The notes beneath the pieces are model-generated. The model was not told the DNA's origin. It ran no database searches and saw only the letters and a program-made list of their open reading frames with translations. Shown here piece after piece: positions 6,764 to 13,255 of a stretch of DNA of 14,633 bases. This DNA is from JBBQWS01 sp038210415 (GTDB taxonomy: Bacteria; Actinomycetota; Actinomycetes; Prado026), in assembly GCA_038210415.1 (NCBI GenBank), contig JBBQWS010000070.1, positions 1 to 14,633 on the forward strand, written 5' to 3'. The position numbers and the translations under genes are program-made. Each line of letters opens with the position of its first letter. Position 1 is the stretch's first letter.

Positions 6764-7702
6764 TCAGGTGGAGTTCTTCGGTGGCCCGGTGCGCTTGGCC
6801 CGCGGCTCACGCTTGGGCTGCTGACGTACCGGCTTCGGCTCGGGGATCGGCGCCTTCTCCAGCGAGACGGCGGGGTCGGCCGCGGACTTCGCGGCCGCTC
6901 GTACGGCATTGCGTCTGTCGAGGGCTTCGGCCGCCGCGCTTCCAGGGGTGGGGTTGCGCCGGATCACGTAGAACTGCTGCCCCATCGTCCACAGGTTGGT
7001 GGTCAGCCAGTAGATCAGGACGCCGATCGGGAAGTTGATGCCGAAGACGGCGAACATGGCCGGGAAGACGTACAGCAGGATCTTCTGCTGCTGCATCATC
7101 GGGTTGGCCTGGCCGAGCGGCTGGTTCTTGACCATCAGCTGACGCTGGGTGATGAACGTCGTGGCCGTCATCAGCAGGATCATCACGGCCGCGACGATGC
7201 GTGTGGTCGTCGAGCCCTCGTTGTGGACGAAGCTGTACGAGATCGGCGCACCGAAGACGGTCGCGGCCCGAGCCTGGTTCACCGTGGCCTGGTCGAGCAC
7301 CCCGACGACCGAGCCCATGGCGATGTACGACAGCACGTGGAAGAGCGCGAAGAAGAACGGCGACTGGACCAGAATCGGCAGGCAGCTCGAGAGCGGGTTG
7401 GTGCCCGTCTCCTTGTACAGCTTCATCATCTCTTCGGACTGCTTCTGGCGGTCGTTCTTGTACTTGGTCTGGATCGCCTTCATCTGCGGCTGAAGTACTT
7501 GGAGACCCCGTTGGGCCTTGATCTGCTTGACGAACAGCGGGATGAGCGCGATCCGGATCACCACCACGAGCATCACGATCGACAGCGCCCAGGCGGCGCC
7601 GCTCGCCGGGTCGAAGATGTGGCTCCAGGCCTTGTGGAAGAACAGCAGTACCCAGGAGACCGCGTTGTAGAGCGGGTTGAGCAAGGTGTTGAGCGGTCCC
7701 AC
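6764..7702 (-). CDS. yidC: Membrane protein insertase YidC/Oxa1 family
   Basis: Predicted 312-residue inner-membrane insertase working alone or with Sec. Hydrophobic segments lie near 38-58, 105-130, 168-185 and 208-236, with an N-terminal hydrophobic stretch at 11-22. Arg50 within VVVIRIALIPLFVKQ matches the conserved positive residue of the hydrophilic groove. A charged cytoplasmic hairpin follows (60-100), and the C-terminus (263-312) is Lys/Arg/Pro-rich, as expected for ribosome contact. There is no lipobox cysteine, unlike Bacillus SpoIIIJ, and no large periplasmic domain, as is normal in Actinobacteria. Start is GTG at 7702: GGAG lies 7 nt upstream and only 2 nt separate it from the yidD stop. 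A 53 to 77-nt gap precedes jag, the largest in this gene run. Confidence 0.95.
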   Translation of the reverse strand: MGPLNTLLNPLYNAVSWVLLFFHKAWSHIFDPASGAAWALSIVMLVVVIRIALIPLFVKQIKAQRGLQVLQPQMKAIQTKYKNDRQKQSEEMMKLYKETGTNPLSSCLPILVQSPFFFALFHVLSYIAMGSVVGVLDQATVNQARAATVFGAPISYSFVHNEGSTTTRIVAAVMILLMTATTFITQRQLMVKNQPLGQANPMMQQQKILLYVFPAMFAVFGINFPIGVLIYWLTTNLWTMGQQFYVIRRNPTPGSAAAEALDRRNAVRAAAKSAADPAVSLEKAPIPEPKPVRQQPKREPRAKRTGPPKNST

Positions 7703-7704
7703 GG

Positions 7705-8016
7705 TCAGACTCCAGTCAGCGGGTTCGATGCAGCGGTCTTGGGTTCGGCCGACCGGCGCTGCCCGCGCGCGGGCGGGTAGTCAACGCCTCCGGCGGTCCA
7801 CGGGTGGCAGCGACCGAGCCGGCGAGCCGCCAGCCAGCTGCCACGGAGCGGGCCGTGTGTGGTGATGGCCTCGGCGGCGTACTGCGAGCACGACGGGTAG
7901 TAGCGGCACGACGAGACGGTCCACGGCGAGATCAGCCGCTGGTAGCCACGGATGGCCAGCACCAGGAGCGCGGCGCCTGCCCGGCTGACCCAGCTCAACC
8001 TCGCCCTGAGGGTCAT
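7705..8016 (-). CDS. yidD: Membrane protein insertion efficiency factor YidD
   Basis: Predicted 103-residue small membrane-associated protein (former alpha-hemolysin family) that assists YidC-dependent insertion. The hallmark core is visible: amphipathic RGYQRLISPW (23-32), then CRYYPSCSQYA (37-47) with Cys37 and Cys43, and RCHPW with Cys70 followed by GGVDYPP. The ATG at 8016 is chosen because it overlaps the rnpA stop as ATGA and gives the usual short N-terminus; an in-frame upstream start at 8085 would add 23 unconserved residues. It lies between rnpA and yidC as in most bacteria. Confidence 0.93.
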   Translation of the reverse strand: MTLRARLSWVSRAGAALLVLAIRGYQRLISPWTVSSCRYYPSCSQYAAEAITTHGPLRGSWLAARRLGRCHPWTAGGVDYPPARGQRRSAEPKTAASNPLTGV

Positions 8017-8396
8017 GGTCGAGCCTGAGCGGCAGAGTGGGACGGTCGAGCAACGTGTCCAACGTTTGCAGCGTGTGCTAGGCATCCGTCCAGGTCGACG
8101 GCCAGCTGCGCAAAGGAAGCCGTGGCGGCCGGGGGGAGCGCGCGCACGACCAGGACAGTGCCGGCAGGCAAGGAGGCGAGCCGGTGGCGGACCAGGGCGC
8201 GCAGGCGGCGGGTCACGGTGTTGCGGACCACGGCACCTCCCACGGCCTTGCTGACGACGAACCCAGCCCTCGGGACGTCTCCCGTGGGTTCCACCAAGAG
8301 GTGGACGACCAACTGCGAGCCGGCGCTGCGTCGTCCGCGGCGCACTGCCGCGCTGAAGTCAGCGCTACGTCGCACGCGGTTCCGGCTGGCCAGCAC
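8013..8396 (-). CDS. rnpA: Ribonuclease P protein component
   Basis: Predicted 127-residue basic protein that binds the RNase P catalytic RNA and helps it cleave tRNA 5' leaders. The start MLASRNRVRRSADF matches the family's opening (RNRLRRxxDF type) and the RNA-binding RNR signature is RNTVTRRLR (58-66). The C-terminal 25 or so residues are variable. Start is GTG at 8396, 21 nt after the rpmH stop; the ribosome site is weak (GGA). The stop overlaps yidD by 4 nt. The RNase P RNA itself is not in the window. Confidence 0.94.
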   Translation of the reverse strand: MLASRNRVRRSADFSAAVRRGRRSAGSQLVVHLLVEPTGDVPRAGFVVSKAVGGAVVRNTVTRRLRALVRHRLASLPAGTVLVVRALPPAATASFAQLAVDLDGCLAHAANVGHVARPSHSAAQARP

Positions 8397-8417
8397 GATC
8401 TGTCCGATCGAGGTCGG

Positions 8418-8555
8418 TCAGGCGGAGAGCTCCGAGCGGCCCTTGCGGCGGCGCGCGGAGAGGATGGAGCGGCCCGCACGGGTCCGCATCCGCAGCCGAA
8501 ATCCGTGCGTCTTGGCCCGGCGCCGGTTGTTCGGCTGGAAGGTGCGCTTGCTCAC
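8418..8555 (-). CDS. rpmH: 50S ribosomal protein L34
   Basis: A 45-residue, very basic ribosomal protein translated from the minus strand: it opens MSKRTFQPNNRRRAKTHGFR and continues with LRMRTRAGRSILSARRRKGR to SELSA, the near-invariant L34 pattern at the usual length. The start is GTG at 8555, with GGAG 7 nt upstream. It is the first gene of the minus-strand run ending at parB, reads divergently from dnaA, and has a good promoter about 115 nt upstream. Confidence 0.97.
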   Translation of the reverse strand: MSKRTFQPNNRRRAKTHGFRLRMRTRAGRSILSARRRKGRSELSA

Positions 8556-8676
8556 GAGGATGCTCCAAGAGGGAAGATGGGTCGTCGACGTCTGGACTGG
8601 AGTCGACCACCACGGACGCCTGCGGCGCGACGACGGTCGCGGGCACGCGACAACCGCCGATACCTCGGCAGTCCCT

Positions 8677-8706
8677 AAGGTACGGGCGCCCCCGCCGACG
8701 GGTCAA
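8677..8706 (-). promoter_or_regulatory. rpmH operon promoter
   Basis: Reading the minus strand: -35 TTGACC (8706-8701), an 18-nt GC-rich spacer, and -10 TACCTT (8682-8677), a TANNNT-type actinobacterial -10. Transcription would start near 8670 and give a leader of about 115 nt before the rpmH GTG. It is the best housekeeping promoter match I see in the window and would drive rpmH through at least yidC. Confidence 0.6.
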
Positions 8707-8903
8707 ACGAAGGCGGACAACCAGGACAGACGGCAGCAACCCCAACCGCACTACGCCGGCTCCGCAGTCAACCCGCAGTCAAAGAACGGCAACGCAGAAG
8801 ACGCGAACACACCAGACTGCACGACCCCTGACGGGTGTACGGTGCGACACGCCGCACTCGCTCGTCGCACGCGCTTTGTCGCACCGAACCCCCGTGCACA
8901 GTC

Positions 8904-8924
8904 TGTGGACGACGGTGTGGACGA
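8904..8924 (-). promoter_or_regulatory. Two DnaA boxes before dnaA
   Basis: TGTGGACGA occurs at 8904-8912 and again at 8916-8924, each 8 of 9 to the reverse complement of TTGTCCACA, same orientation, 12 bp apart. They end 33 bp before the dnaA start, where bound DnaA could repress its own gene. Confidence 0.65.
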
Positions 8925-8934
8925 TTGGTATATC
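8906..8934 (+). promoter_or_regulatory. Possible dnaA promoter overlapping the DnaA boxes
   Basis: A weak pair TGGACG (8906-8911), 17-nt spacer, TATATC (8929-8934) would start transcription near 8941, just before AGGAG at 8943-8947. The -10 matches TATAAT at only four positions and the leader would be very short. An alternative -10 TACGGT at 8838-8843 has no clear -35. Tentative. Confidence 0.3.
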
Positions 8935-8957
8935 TACGACCGAGGAGACCCAAGCCG

Positions 8958-10433
8958 GTGCCTGAGCTGACCGAAGACCAGGCCGCTGACCAGTTGGTGC
9001 TCGTCTGGAGCCGAACCCTCGCGGGACTGGCCGACGGCACCCTCTCACCCCAGCACCGGGCGTTCCTGCGGCTGACCCGGCCGATGGCGGTGGTCGGCGA
9101 CACGGTCCTGATCGCAGCACCCAACGACTTCGCGCGGGACGTCATCGAGAACCGGTTGCGTACGGTGCTGACCGCAGCGCTGGCAGGCGAGCTCGGCACC
9201 GACGTCCAGATCGCCGTCACGGTCGACCCGAGCGTCGTCGGCAGCACGTCCCCGCTGGACGACCTGACCGACGAGGTGGCCGATGGCACCTTCGCCGCCG
9301 ACCTCGACGCCGCATCCGGCCCGCTGCCCCCCGACCCGTTCGTCCCGACGCCGACCCGGCCGGGCTCTGGCCAGCAGGGTGCCAGGCGCGCGGTCGAGCC
9401 CAGCCGGCTCAACCCCAAGTACAACTTCGACACCTTCGTCATCGGGTCGAGCAACCGGTTCGCGCACGCAGCCGCCGTCGCTGTCGCCGAGGCGCCAGCC
9501 AAGGCGTACAACCCGCTCTTCATCTATGGCGAGTCCGGGCTCGGCAAGACCCACCTGCTGCACGCGATCGGGCACTACGCCCGCAACCTCTACAGCGGCG
9601 CGCGCGTGCGGTACGTGAGCTCGGAGGAGTTCACCAACGAGTTCATCAACTCGATCCGCGACGACAAGGCCTCGATGTTCCAGAGCCGCTACCGCGAGGT
9701 CGACGTCCTCTTGGTCGACGACATCCAGTTCCTGCAGGGCAAGGTCCAGACGCAGGAGGAGTTCTTCCACACGTTCAATACCCTGCACAACGCCAACAAG
9801 CAGATCGTGATCACCTCGGACAAGCCGCCCAAGATGCTGGGCGAGTTCGAGGAGCGGATGCGGTCGCGGTTCGAGTGGGGCCTGATCACCGACGTCCAGC
9901 CGCCCGACATCGAGACGCGGATCGCAATCCTGCGCAAGAAGGCGGCCCAGGAGCGACTGTCGGCGCCGCCCGAGGTCCTGGAGTACATCGGCAGCAAGAT
10001 CTCGACCAACATCCGCGAGCTCGAGGGCGCGCTGATCCGGGTCACCGCCTTCGCCAGCCTCAATCGGCAGCCGGTCGACCTGGCGCTGGCCGAGGTGGTG
10101 CTCAAGGACCTGATCACCGACTCCACCGGGCCCGAGATCACCAGCGCGACGATCATGGCCCAGACCGCCGCGTACTTCGGGCTGTCGATGGAGGACCTGT
10201 GCGGGGCCTCGCGGTCGCGGGTGCTCGTCACAGCACGCCAGATCGCGATGTACCTGTGCCGCGAGCTGACCGACCTCTCGCTGCCCAAGATCGGTCAGCA
10301 GTTCGGCGGGCGGGACCACACGACGGTGATGCACGCGGACCGCAAGATCCGGCACCTGATGGCCGAACGGCGCAGCGTCTACAACCAGGTCACCGAGCTC
10401 ACCAACCGGATCAAGTCCCAGACCCGGTCCTGA
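8958..10433 (+). CDS. dnaA: Chromosomal replication initiator DnaA
   Basis: Predicted 491-residue AAA+ initiator that binds DnaA boxes, melts oriC and recruits the helicase. Domain I covers about 1-90; the linker (about 95-150) is Asp/Pro-rich and short compared with Streptomyces DnaA. Domain III begins LNPKYNFDTFVIGSSNRFAH and holds Walker A GESGLGKT (191-198), Walker B LLVDDIQF (251-258) and MRSRFEWG (301-308) with the arginine finger region. Domain IV has the DNA-binding signature CRELTDLSLPKIG (434-446) and GGRDHTTVMHADRKI (450-464). GTG at 8958 follows AGGAG by 10 nt; upstream codons in frame are not DnaA-like. Regulation is likely through the two DnaA boxes just upstream. It is flanked on its 3' side by oriC. 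Confidence 0.98.
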   Translation: MPELTEDQAADQLVLVWSRTLAGLADGTLSPQHRAFLRLTRPMAVVGDTVLIAAPNDFARDVIENRLRTVLTAALAGELGTDVQIAVTVDPSVVGSTSPLDDLTDEVADGTFAADLDAASGPLPPDPFVPTPTRPGSGQQGARRAVEPSRLNPKYNFDTFVIGSSNRFAHAAAVAVAEAPAKAYNPLFIYGESGLGKTHLLHAIGHYARNLYSGARVRYVSSEEFTNEFINSIRDDKASMFQSRYREVDVLLVDDIQFLQGKVQTQEEFFHTFNTLHNANKQIVITSDKPPKMLGEFEERMRSRFEWGLITDVQPPDIETRIAILRKKAAQERLSAPPEVLEYIGSKISTNIRELEGALIRVTAFASLNRQPVDLALAEVVLKDLITDSTGPEITSATIMAQTAAYFGLSMEDLCGASRSRVLVTARQIAMYLCRELTDLSLPKIGQQFGGRDHTTVMHADRKIRHLMAERRSVYNQVTELTNRIKSQTRS

Positions 10434-10504
10434 CCCTGCGCTCAGCACCCACGAACACGCTCCGCGACCGGTATCTGGCGACGGGTGACCCGGCGTACAC
10501 ACCC

Positions 10505-10533
10505 TGTGGACAACCCTGTGGATCTGTGGATTT
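10505..10533 (-). promoter_or_regulatory. DnaA box cluster, left edge of oriC
   Basis: Three leftward boxes: TGTGGACAA (10505-10513, perfect), TGTGGATCT (10517-10525) and TGTGGATTT (10525-10533). The last two share one base and are closer to the E. coli type TGTGGATAA (7 of 9). Confidence 0.8.
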
Positions 10534-10566
10534 CGCCTATTACGTCCCCCACCTGACCCGTGCACC

Positions 10567-10608
10567 TGTGGACAGCCACGTAACAACCTGTGGACGGCCG
10601 GTGGACAA
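10567..10608 (-). promoter_or_regulatory. DnaA box cluster, central oriC
   Basis: Three leftward boxes: TGTGGACAG (10567-10575, 8 of 9), TGTGGACGG (10589-10597, 7 of 9) and GGTGGACAA (10600-10608, 8 of 9). Starts are 22 and 11 bp apart, two and one helical turns. Confidence 0.75.
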
Positions 10609-10636
10609 GATCGGCGCCCTGCTGAGAACGTGCCGG

Positions 10637-10691
10637 TCGTCCACCGCCGGCACCGGCGCGTCCACCGGTTCTGCACACCCGCTGTGGACCA
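10637..10691. promoter_or_regulatory. Mixed-orientation DnaA boxes, central-right oriC
   Basis: TCGTCCACC (10637-10645, rightward, 7 of 9), GCGTCCACC (10658-10666, rightward, 6 of 9, weak) and TGTGGACCA (10683-10691, leftward, 8 of 9). This is where box orientation changes. Confidence 0.6.
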
Positions 10692-10722
10692 CGCCACGCC
10701 TGCCGACCTGCCCCGATGTCGG

Positions 10723-10740
10723 TTGTCCCCACTGTCCACG
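10723..10740 (+). promoter_or_regulatory. Two adjacent rightward DnaA boxes
   Basis: TTGTCCCCA (10723-10731, 8 of 9) and CTGTCCACG (10732-10740, 7 of 9) abut exactly, head to tail, immediately before the AT-richer segment; this arrangement suits DnaA filament loading. Confidence 0.65.
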
Positions 10741-10790
10741 GTGCCTATGACTAACCCGAGAAAAGAGCCGAAGAGTCGAGAATCCTCAAC
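10741..10790. other. Candidate DNA unwinding element
   Basis: About half A/T by count over 50 bp, clearly above the roughly 30 percent of the surroundings, directly right of the paired rightward boxes. It begins GTGC, then CTATGACTA; two CTA triplets on the top strand (3'-GAT on the other) resemble an interrupted DnaA-trio. The placement as unwinding element is inference. Confidence 0.4.
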
Positions 10791-10864
10791 GGATGGCCGG
10801 TGCTGCCTGTGCGCGCCGGAGGTCATAGGGTGACGCTCGGCTCGCACGATCGGTCGATCCGGTC

Positions 10865-10891
10865 GGCGCGCCATGATCTGATATGCGCGCC
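10865..10891. repeat. Inverted repeat upstream of dnaN
   Basis: GGCGCGC (10865-10871) and GCGCGCC (10885-10891) form a perfect 7-bp stem around a 13-nt AT-rich loop; allowing one bulged C, two more pairs (AT/AT) extend it to an 8-nt loop GATCTGAT. It has no following T tract, so it is not a standard terminator. It ends 46 bp before the dnaN start. Confidence 0.5.
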
Positions 10892-10937
10892 AACACCGCT
10901 CGACGACAACAGCCAACTGACCAAACGAGGAGGTCCC

Positions 10938-12101
10938 GTGCGATTCCGGGTCGAGCGCGACGTTCTCGCCGAAGCCGTGGCCTGGACGGCCAGGAGCCTG
11001 CCGGCCCGTCCGCCCGTACCCGTGCTGGCCGGCCTCCTGCTCGAGGCGGGTCCGGACGGGCTGAGCCTGTCCGGTTTCGACTACGAGGTCTCCGCTCGCG
11101 TCACGATCGCCGCTGACGTCATCGAGCCAGGCCGTGCGCTGGTCTCGGGCCGCCTGCTGGCCGACATCTCACGCAGCCTGCCGGCCAGGCCGGTCGAGAT
11201 CAGCACCGAAGGGCCCAAGGTTCAGCTCGTCTGCGGCAGCGCCCGCTTCTCGCTGCTGACGCTGCCGGTTGAGGACTACCCGACGCTGCCGGAGATGCCG
11301 GGAGTCACCGGCACCCTGTCCAGCGCACTGTTCGCGGCCGCCGTCGCGCAGGTGGCCATCGCGGCTGGTCGCGACGACACGCTGCCCGTGCTCACCGGGA
11401 TCCGGGTCGAGATCGAGGGCGACACCGTCACGCTCGCCGCTACCGATCGCTACCGGCTGGCCGTACGCGAGCTCAGCTGGCGTCCGGAGACGACCGGCCT
11501 CGACGCCATCGCGCTGGTGCCCGCGCGTACGCTCGCCGAGACGGCGAAGTCGTTGGCAGGGGCCGAGTCCGTCTCAATCGCCCTGGCCAGCGGCGCCTCC
11601 GGCGAGGGTCTGATGGGCTTCGACGGCTCGGGCCGGCGCACCACCACCCGGCTGCTCGAGGGCGAGTTCCCGAAATATCGCGCGCTCCTCCCGTCCGAGG
11701 CGCTCACCGTCGCCGACGTCGACACGACGTCGCTGGTCGAGGCGGTCAAGCGGGTCGCGCTGGTCGCAGAACGCAACACCCCAGTCCGGCTGACCTTCTC
11801 CGCCGGCGAGCTGCAGCTGGACGCCGGTACCGGAGACGAGGCGCAGGCGTCCGAGGCCCTGGCCTGTGCCCTTGACGGCGAGCCGCTGAGCATCGCGTTC
11901 AACCCGCAGTTCCTGCTCGACGGGCTCGGCGCCGTCGACTCGGCCGTGGCGCGCCTGTCGTTCACGACGTCCAACAAGCCGGCGGTGCTCACCGGGGGGG
12001 CCGGCGAGGGTGCGGCTGACTCGGCGGCGTCCAAGGGCGGGCTCGGCGGCGTCGGCGGTGCCTACCGCTATCTGCTCATGCCGGTCCGTCTCTCCGGCTG
12101 A
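10938..12101 (+). CDS. dnaN: DNA polymerase III beta subunit (sliding clamp)
   Basis: Predicted 387-residue ring-forming clamp that tethers the replicative polymerase to DNA. The start MRFRVERDVLAEAVAW, the central GRDDTLPVLTGIRVE and ATDRYRLAVREL segments at the second-domain region, and the C-terminal YLLMPVRL are family landmarks; three clamp domains of about 125 residues each fit the length. A short Gly/Ser/Ala-rich insert (about 360-376) precedes the final strand, as is common in actinobacterial clamps. GTG at 10938 is chosen because AGGAGG lies 4 nt upstream; the frame is open further upstream into oriC but those codons are not clamp-like. recF follows after 20 nt, so the two are probably co-transcribed. 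Confidence 0.97.
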   Translation: MRFRVERDVLAEAVAWTARSLPARPPVPVLAGLLLEAGPDGLSLSGFDYEVSARVTIAADVIEPGRALVSGRLLADISRSLPARPVEISTEGPKVQLVCGSARFSLLTLPVEDYPTLPEMPGVTGTLSSALFAAAVAQVAIAAGRDDTLPVLTGIRVEIEGDTVTLAATDRYRLAVRELSWRPETTGLDAIALVPARTLAETAKSLAGAESVSIALASGASGEGLMGFDGSGRRTTTRLLEGEFPKYRALLPSEALTVADVDTTSLVEAVKRVALVAERNTPVRLTFSAGELQLDAGTGDEAQASEALACALDGEPLSIAFNPQFLLDGLGAVDSAVARLSFTTSNKPAVLTGGAGEGAADSAASKGGLGGVGGAYRYLLMPVRLSG

Positions 12102-12121
12102 GGCCGGGGCTCGAGCAGCGC

Positions 12122-13255
12122 GTGTACGTCGCCCATCTCTCGCTGGCCGACTTCCGCTCGTACGCGGGGGCGGAGCTGCCGCTGGAGCCCGGGGTGACCG
12201 CGCTGGTCGGTCCCAACGGCGAGGGCAAGACCAACCTGGTCGAGGCGATCGGCTACGTCGCGACGCTCGGCAGCCACCGCGTCGCCACCGACGCGCCCCT
12301 GGTCCGCTTCGGCACCGAACGGGCCATCGTCCGGGTGAGCGTGGTCCGTGACGACCGGCCCACCCTGGTCGAGCTCGAGCTGACCCCCGGCCGGGCCAAC
12401 CGGGCCCGGGTCAACCGGTCGCCGGTACCGCGGGCACGCGAGGTCCTCGGCCTCCTGCGCACCGTGCTCTTCGCACCCGAGGACCTGGCCGTCGTCAAGG
12501 GCGACCCTTCCGAGCGCCGGCGCTTCCTCGACGACCTGCTGGTGGCGCGTACGCCACGCCTGGCCGGCGTACGCGCGGACTACGACCGAGTCCTGAAGCA
12601 GCGCAACGCCCTGCTCAAGTCGGCCGGCGCGGCGATGCGGTCCCGCGGGGCCGGCGCGGACCTGTCGACCCTCGACGTCTGGGACACTCACCTGGCCACC
12701 ACGGGGGCCGAGCTGCTGTCCGCCCGGCTCGACCTGGTGGACCTGCTCCGCCCGCTCGTGGCCGCCGCATACGCGTCGGTGGCGCGAGGGTCGGCGGCGA
12801 TCGCGCTCGACTACGTCTCGAGCATCGGCCCCGAGACCCCACTCGTCCCGGACCGCGAGGCGCTCACCGAAGCGCTGCTCGCGGCGCTGGGCGAGTCGCG
12901 GCGGCGCGAGCTCGAGCGTGGGATCTCGCTGGTGGGGCCGCACCGCGACGACCTCGTGCTGCGGCTCGGGACGATGCCGGCCAAGGGGTACGCCAGTCAC
13001 GGCGAGTCCTGGTCGTACGCGCTGGCGCTGCGGCTGGCGTCCTACGACTTGCTCACCAGCGACGGTGGCGAGCCGGTGCTGATCCTGGACGACGTGTTCG
13101 CCGAGCTCGACGTCGACCGGCGCGAGCGGCTGGCCGAGCTGGTCGCGCCCGCCGAGCAGGTTCTCGTCACGGCCGCGGTGGCGCAGGATGTCCCTGCGGC
13201 CCTGCGCGGGGCCCGCGTCGACGTCCTGGCCGGGGAGGTGCACCGTGTCGCCTGA
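12122..13255 (+). CDS. recF: DNA replication and repair protein RecF
   Basis: Predicted 377-residue SMC/Rad50-like ABC ATPase that, with RecO and RecR, loads RecA at single-strand gaps. Landmarks: MYVAHLSLADFRSY opening, Walker A GPNGEGKT (30-37), LFAPEDLAVVKGDPSERRRFLDD (116-138), the LVGPHRDDL motif (270-278), the ABC signature SHGESWSYALALRLA (292-306) and Walker B VLILDDVFAELD (319-330). Start is the GTG at 12122, 20 nt after dnaN; the ribosome site is poor, so coupling to dnaN is plausible. The stop lies 11 nt inside dciA. In Streptomyces and M. smegmatis a gnd gene stands between dnaN and recF; it is absent here, as in M. tuberculosis. Confidence 0.96.
   Translation: MYVAHLSLADFRSYAGAELPLEPGVTALVGPNGEGKTNLVEAIGYVATLGSHRVATDAPLVRFGTERAIVRVSVVRDDRPTLVELELTPGRANRARVNRSPVPRAREVLGLLRTVLFAPEDLAVVKGDPSERRRFLDDLLVARTPRLAGVRADYDRVLKQRNALLKSAGAAMRSRGAGADLSTLDVWDTHLATTGAELLSARLDLVDLLRPLVAAAYASVARGSAAIALDYVSSIGPETPLVPDREALTEALLAALGESRRRELERGISLVGPHRDDLVLRLGTMPAKGYASHGESWSYALALRLASYDLLTSDGGEPVLILDDVFAELDVDRRERLAELVAPAEQVLVTAAVAQDVPAALRGARVDVLAGEVHRVA

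Larger units (their letters stand above)
8556..8957. other. rpmH-dnaA divergent regulatory region
   Basis: This 402-bp stretch has no credible gene. It holds the rpmH promoter on the minus strand (8677-8706), a direct repeat CCGCAGTCAA at 8762-8771 and 8773-8782 (11-bp period), two identical DnaA boxes at 8904-8924, and the dnaA ribosome site AGGAG at 8943-8947. Composition is less GC-rich and more A-rich around 8700-8820 than in the flanking genes. Confidence 0.75.
10434..10937. other. oriC: Origin of replication oriC (dnaA-dnaN spacer)
   Basis: The 504-bp dnaA-dnaN spacer has no credible gene and contains about eleven DnaA-box-like sites between 10505 and 10740. One is perfect to the actinobacterial consensus TTGTCCACA (10505-10513, reverse), four are 8 of 9 (10567, 10600, 10683, 10723), and the rest match 6 or 7 of 9. 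Sites from 10505 to 10608 face left; those from 10637 to 10740 face right, except 10683. An AT-richer stretch follows at 10741-10790 and an inverted repeat at 10865-10891. Position, box number and box type match the origins mapped in Streptomyces and Mycobacterium. Confidence 0.92.

Noticed and set aside
9528..9551. DnaA Walker A reads GESGLGKT rather than GGVGLGKT
   Set aside because: I recall the same sequence in mycobacterial DnaA, so it is normal for Actinobacteria.
9045..10916. Very long open frame (623 codons) antisense to dnaA
   Set aside because: Shadow of a high-GC gene with few stop codons on the opposite strand; dnaA motifs are unambiguous and the antisense protein shows no recognisable domain.
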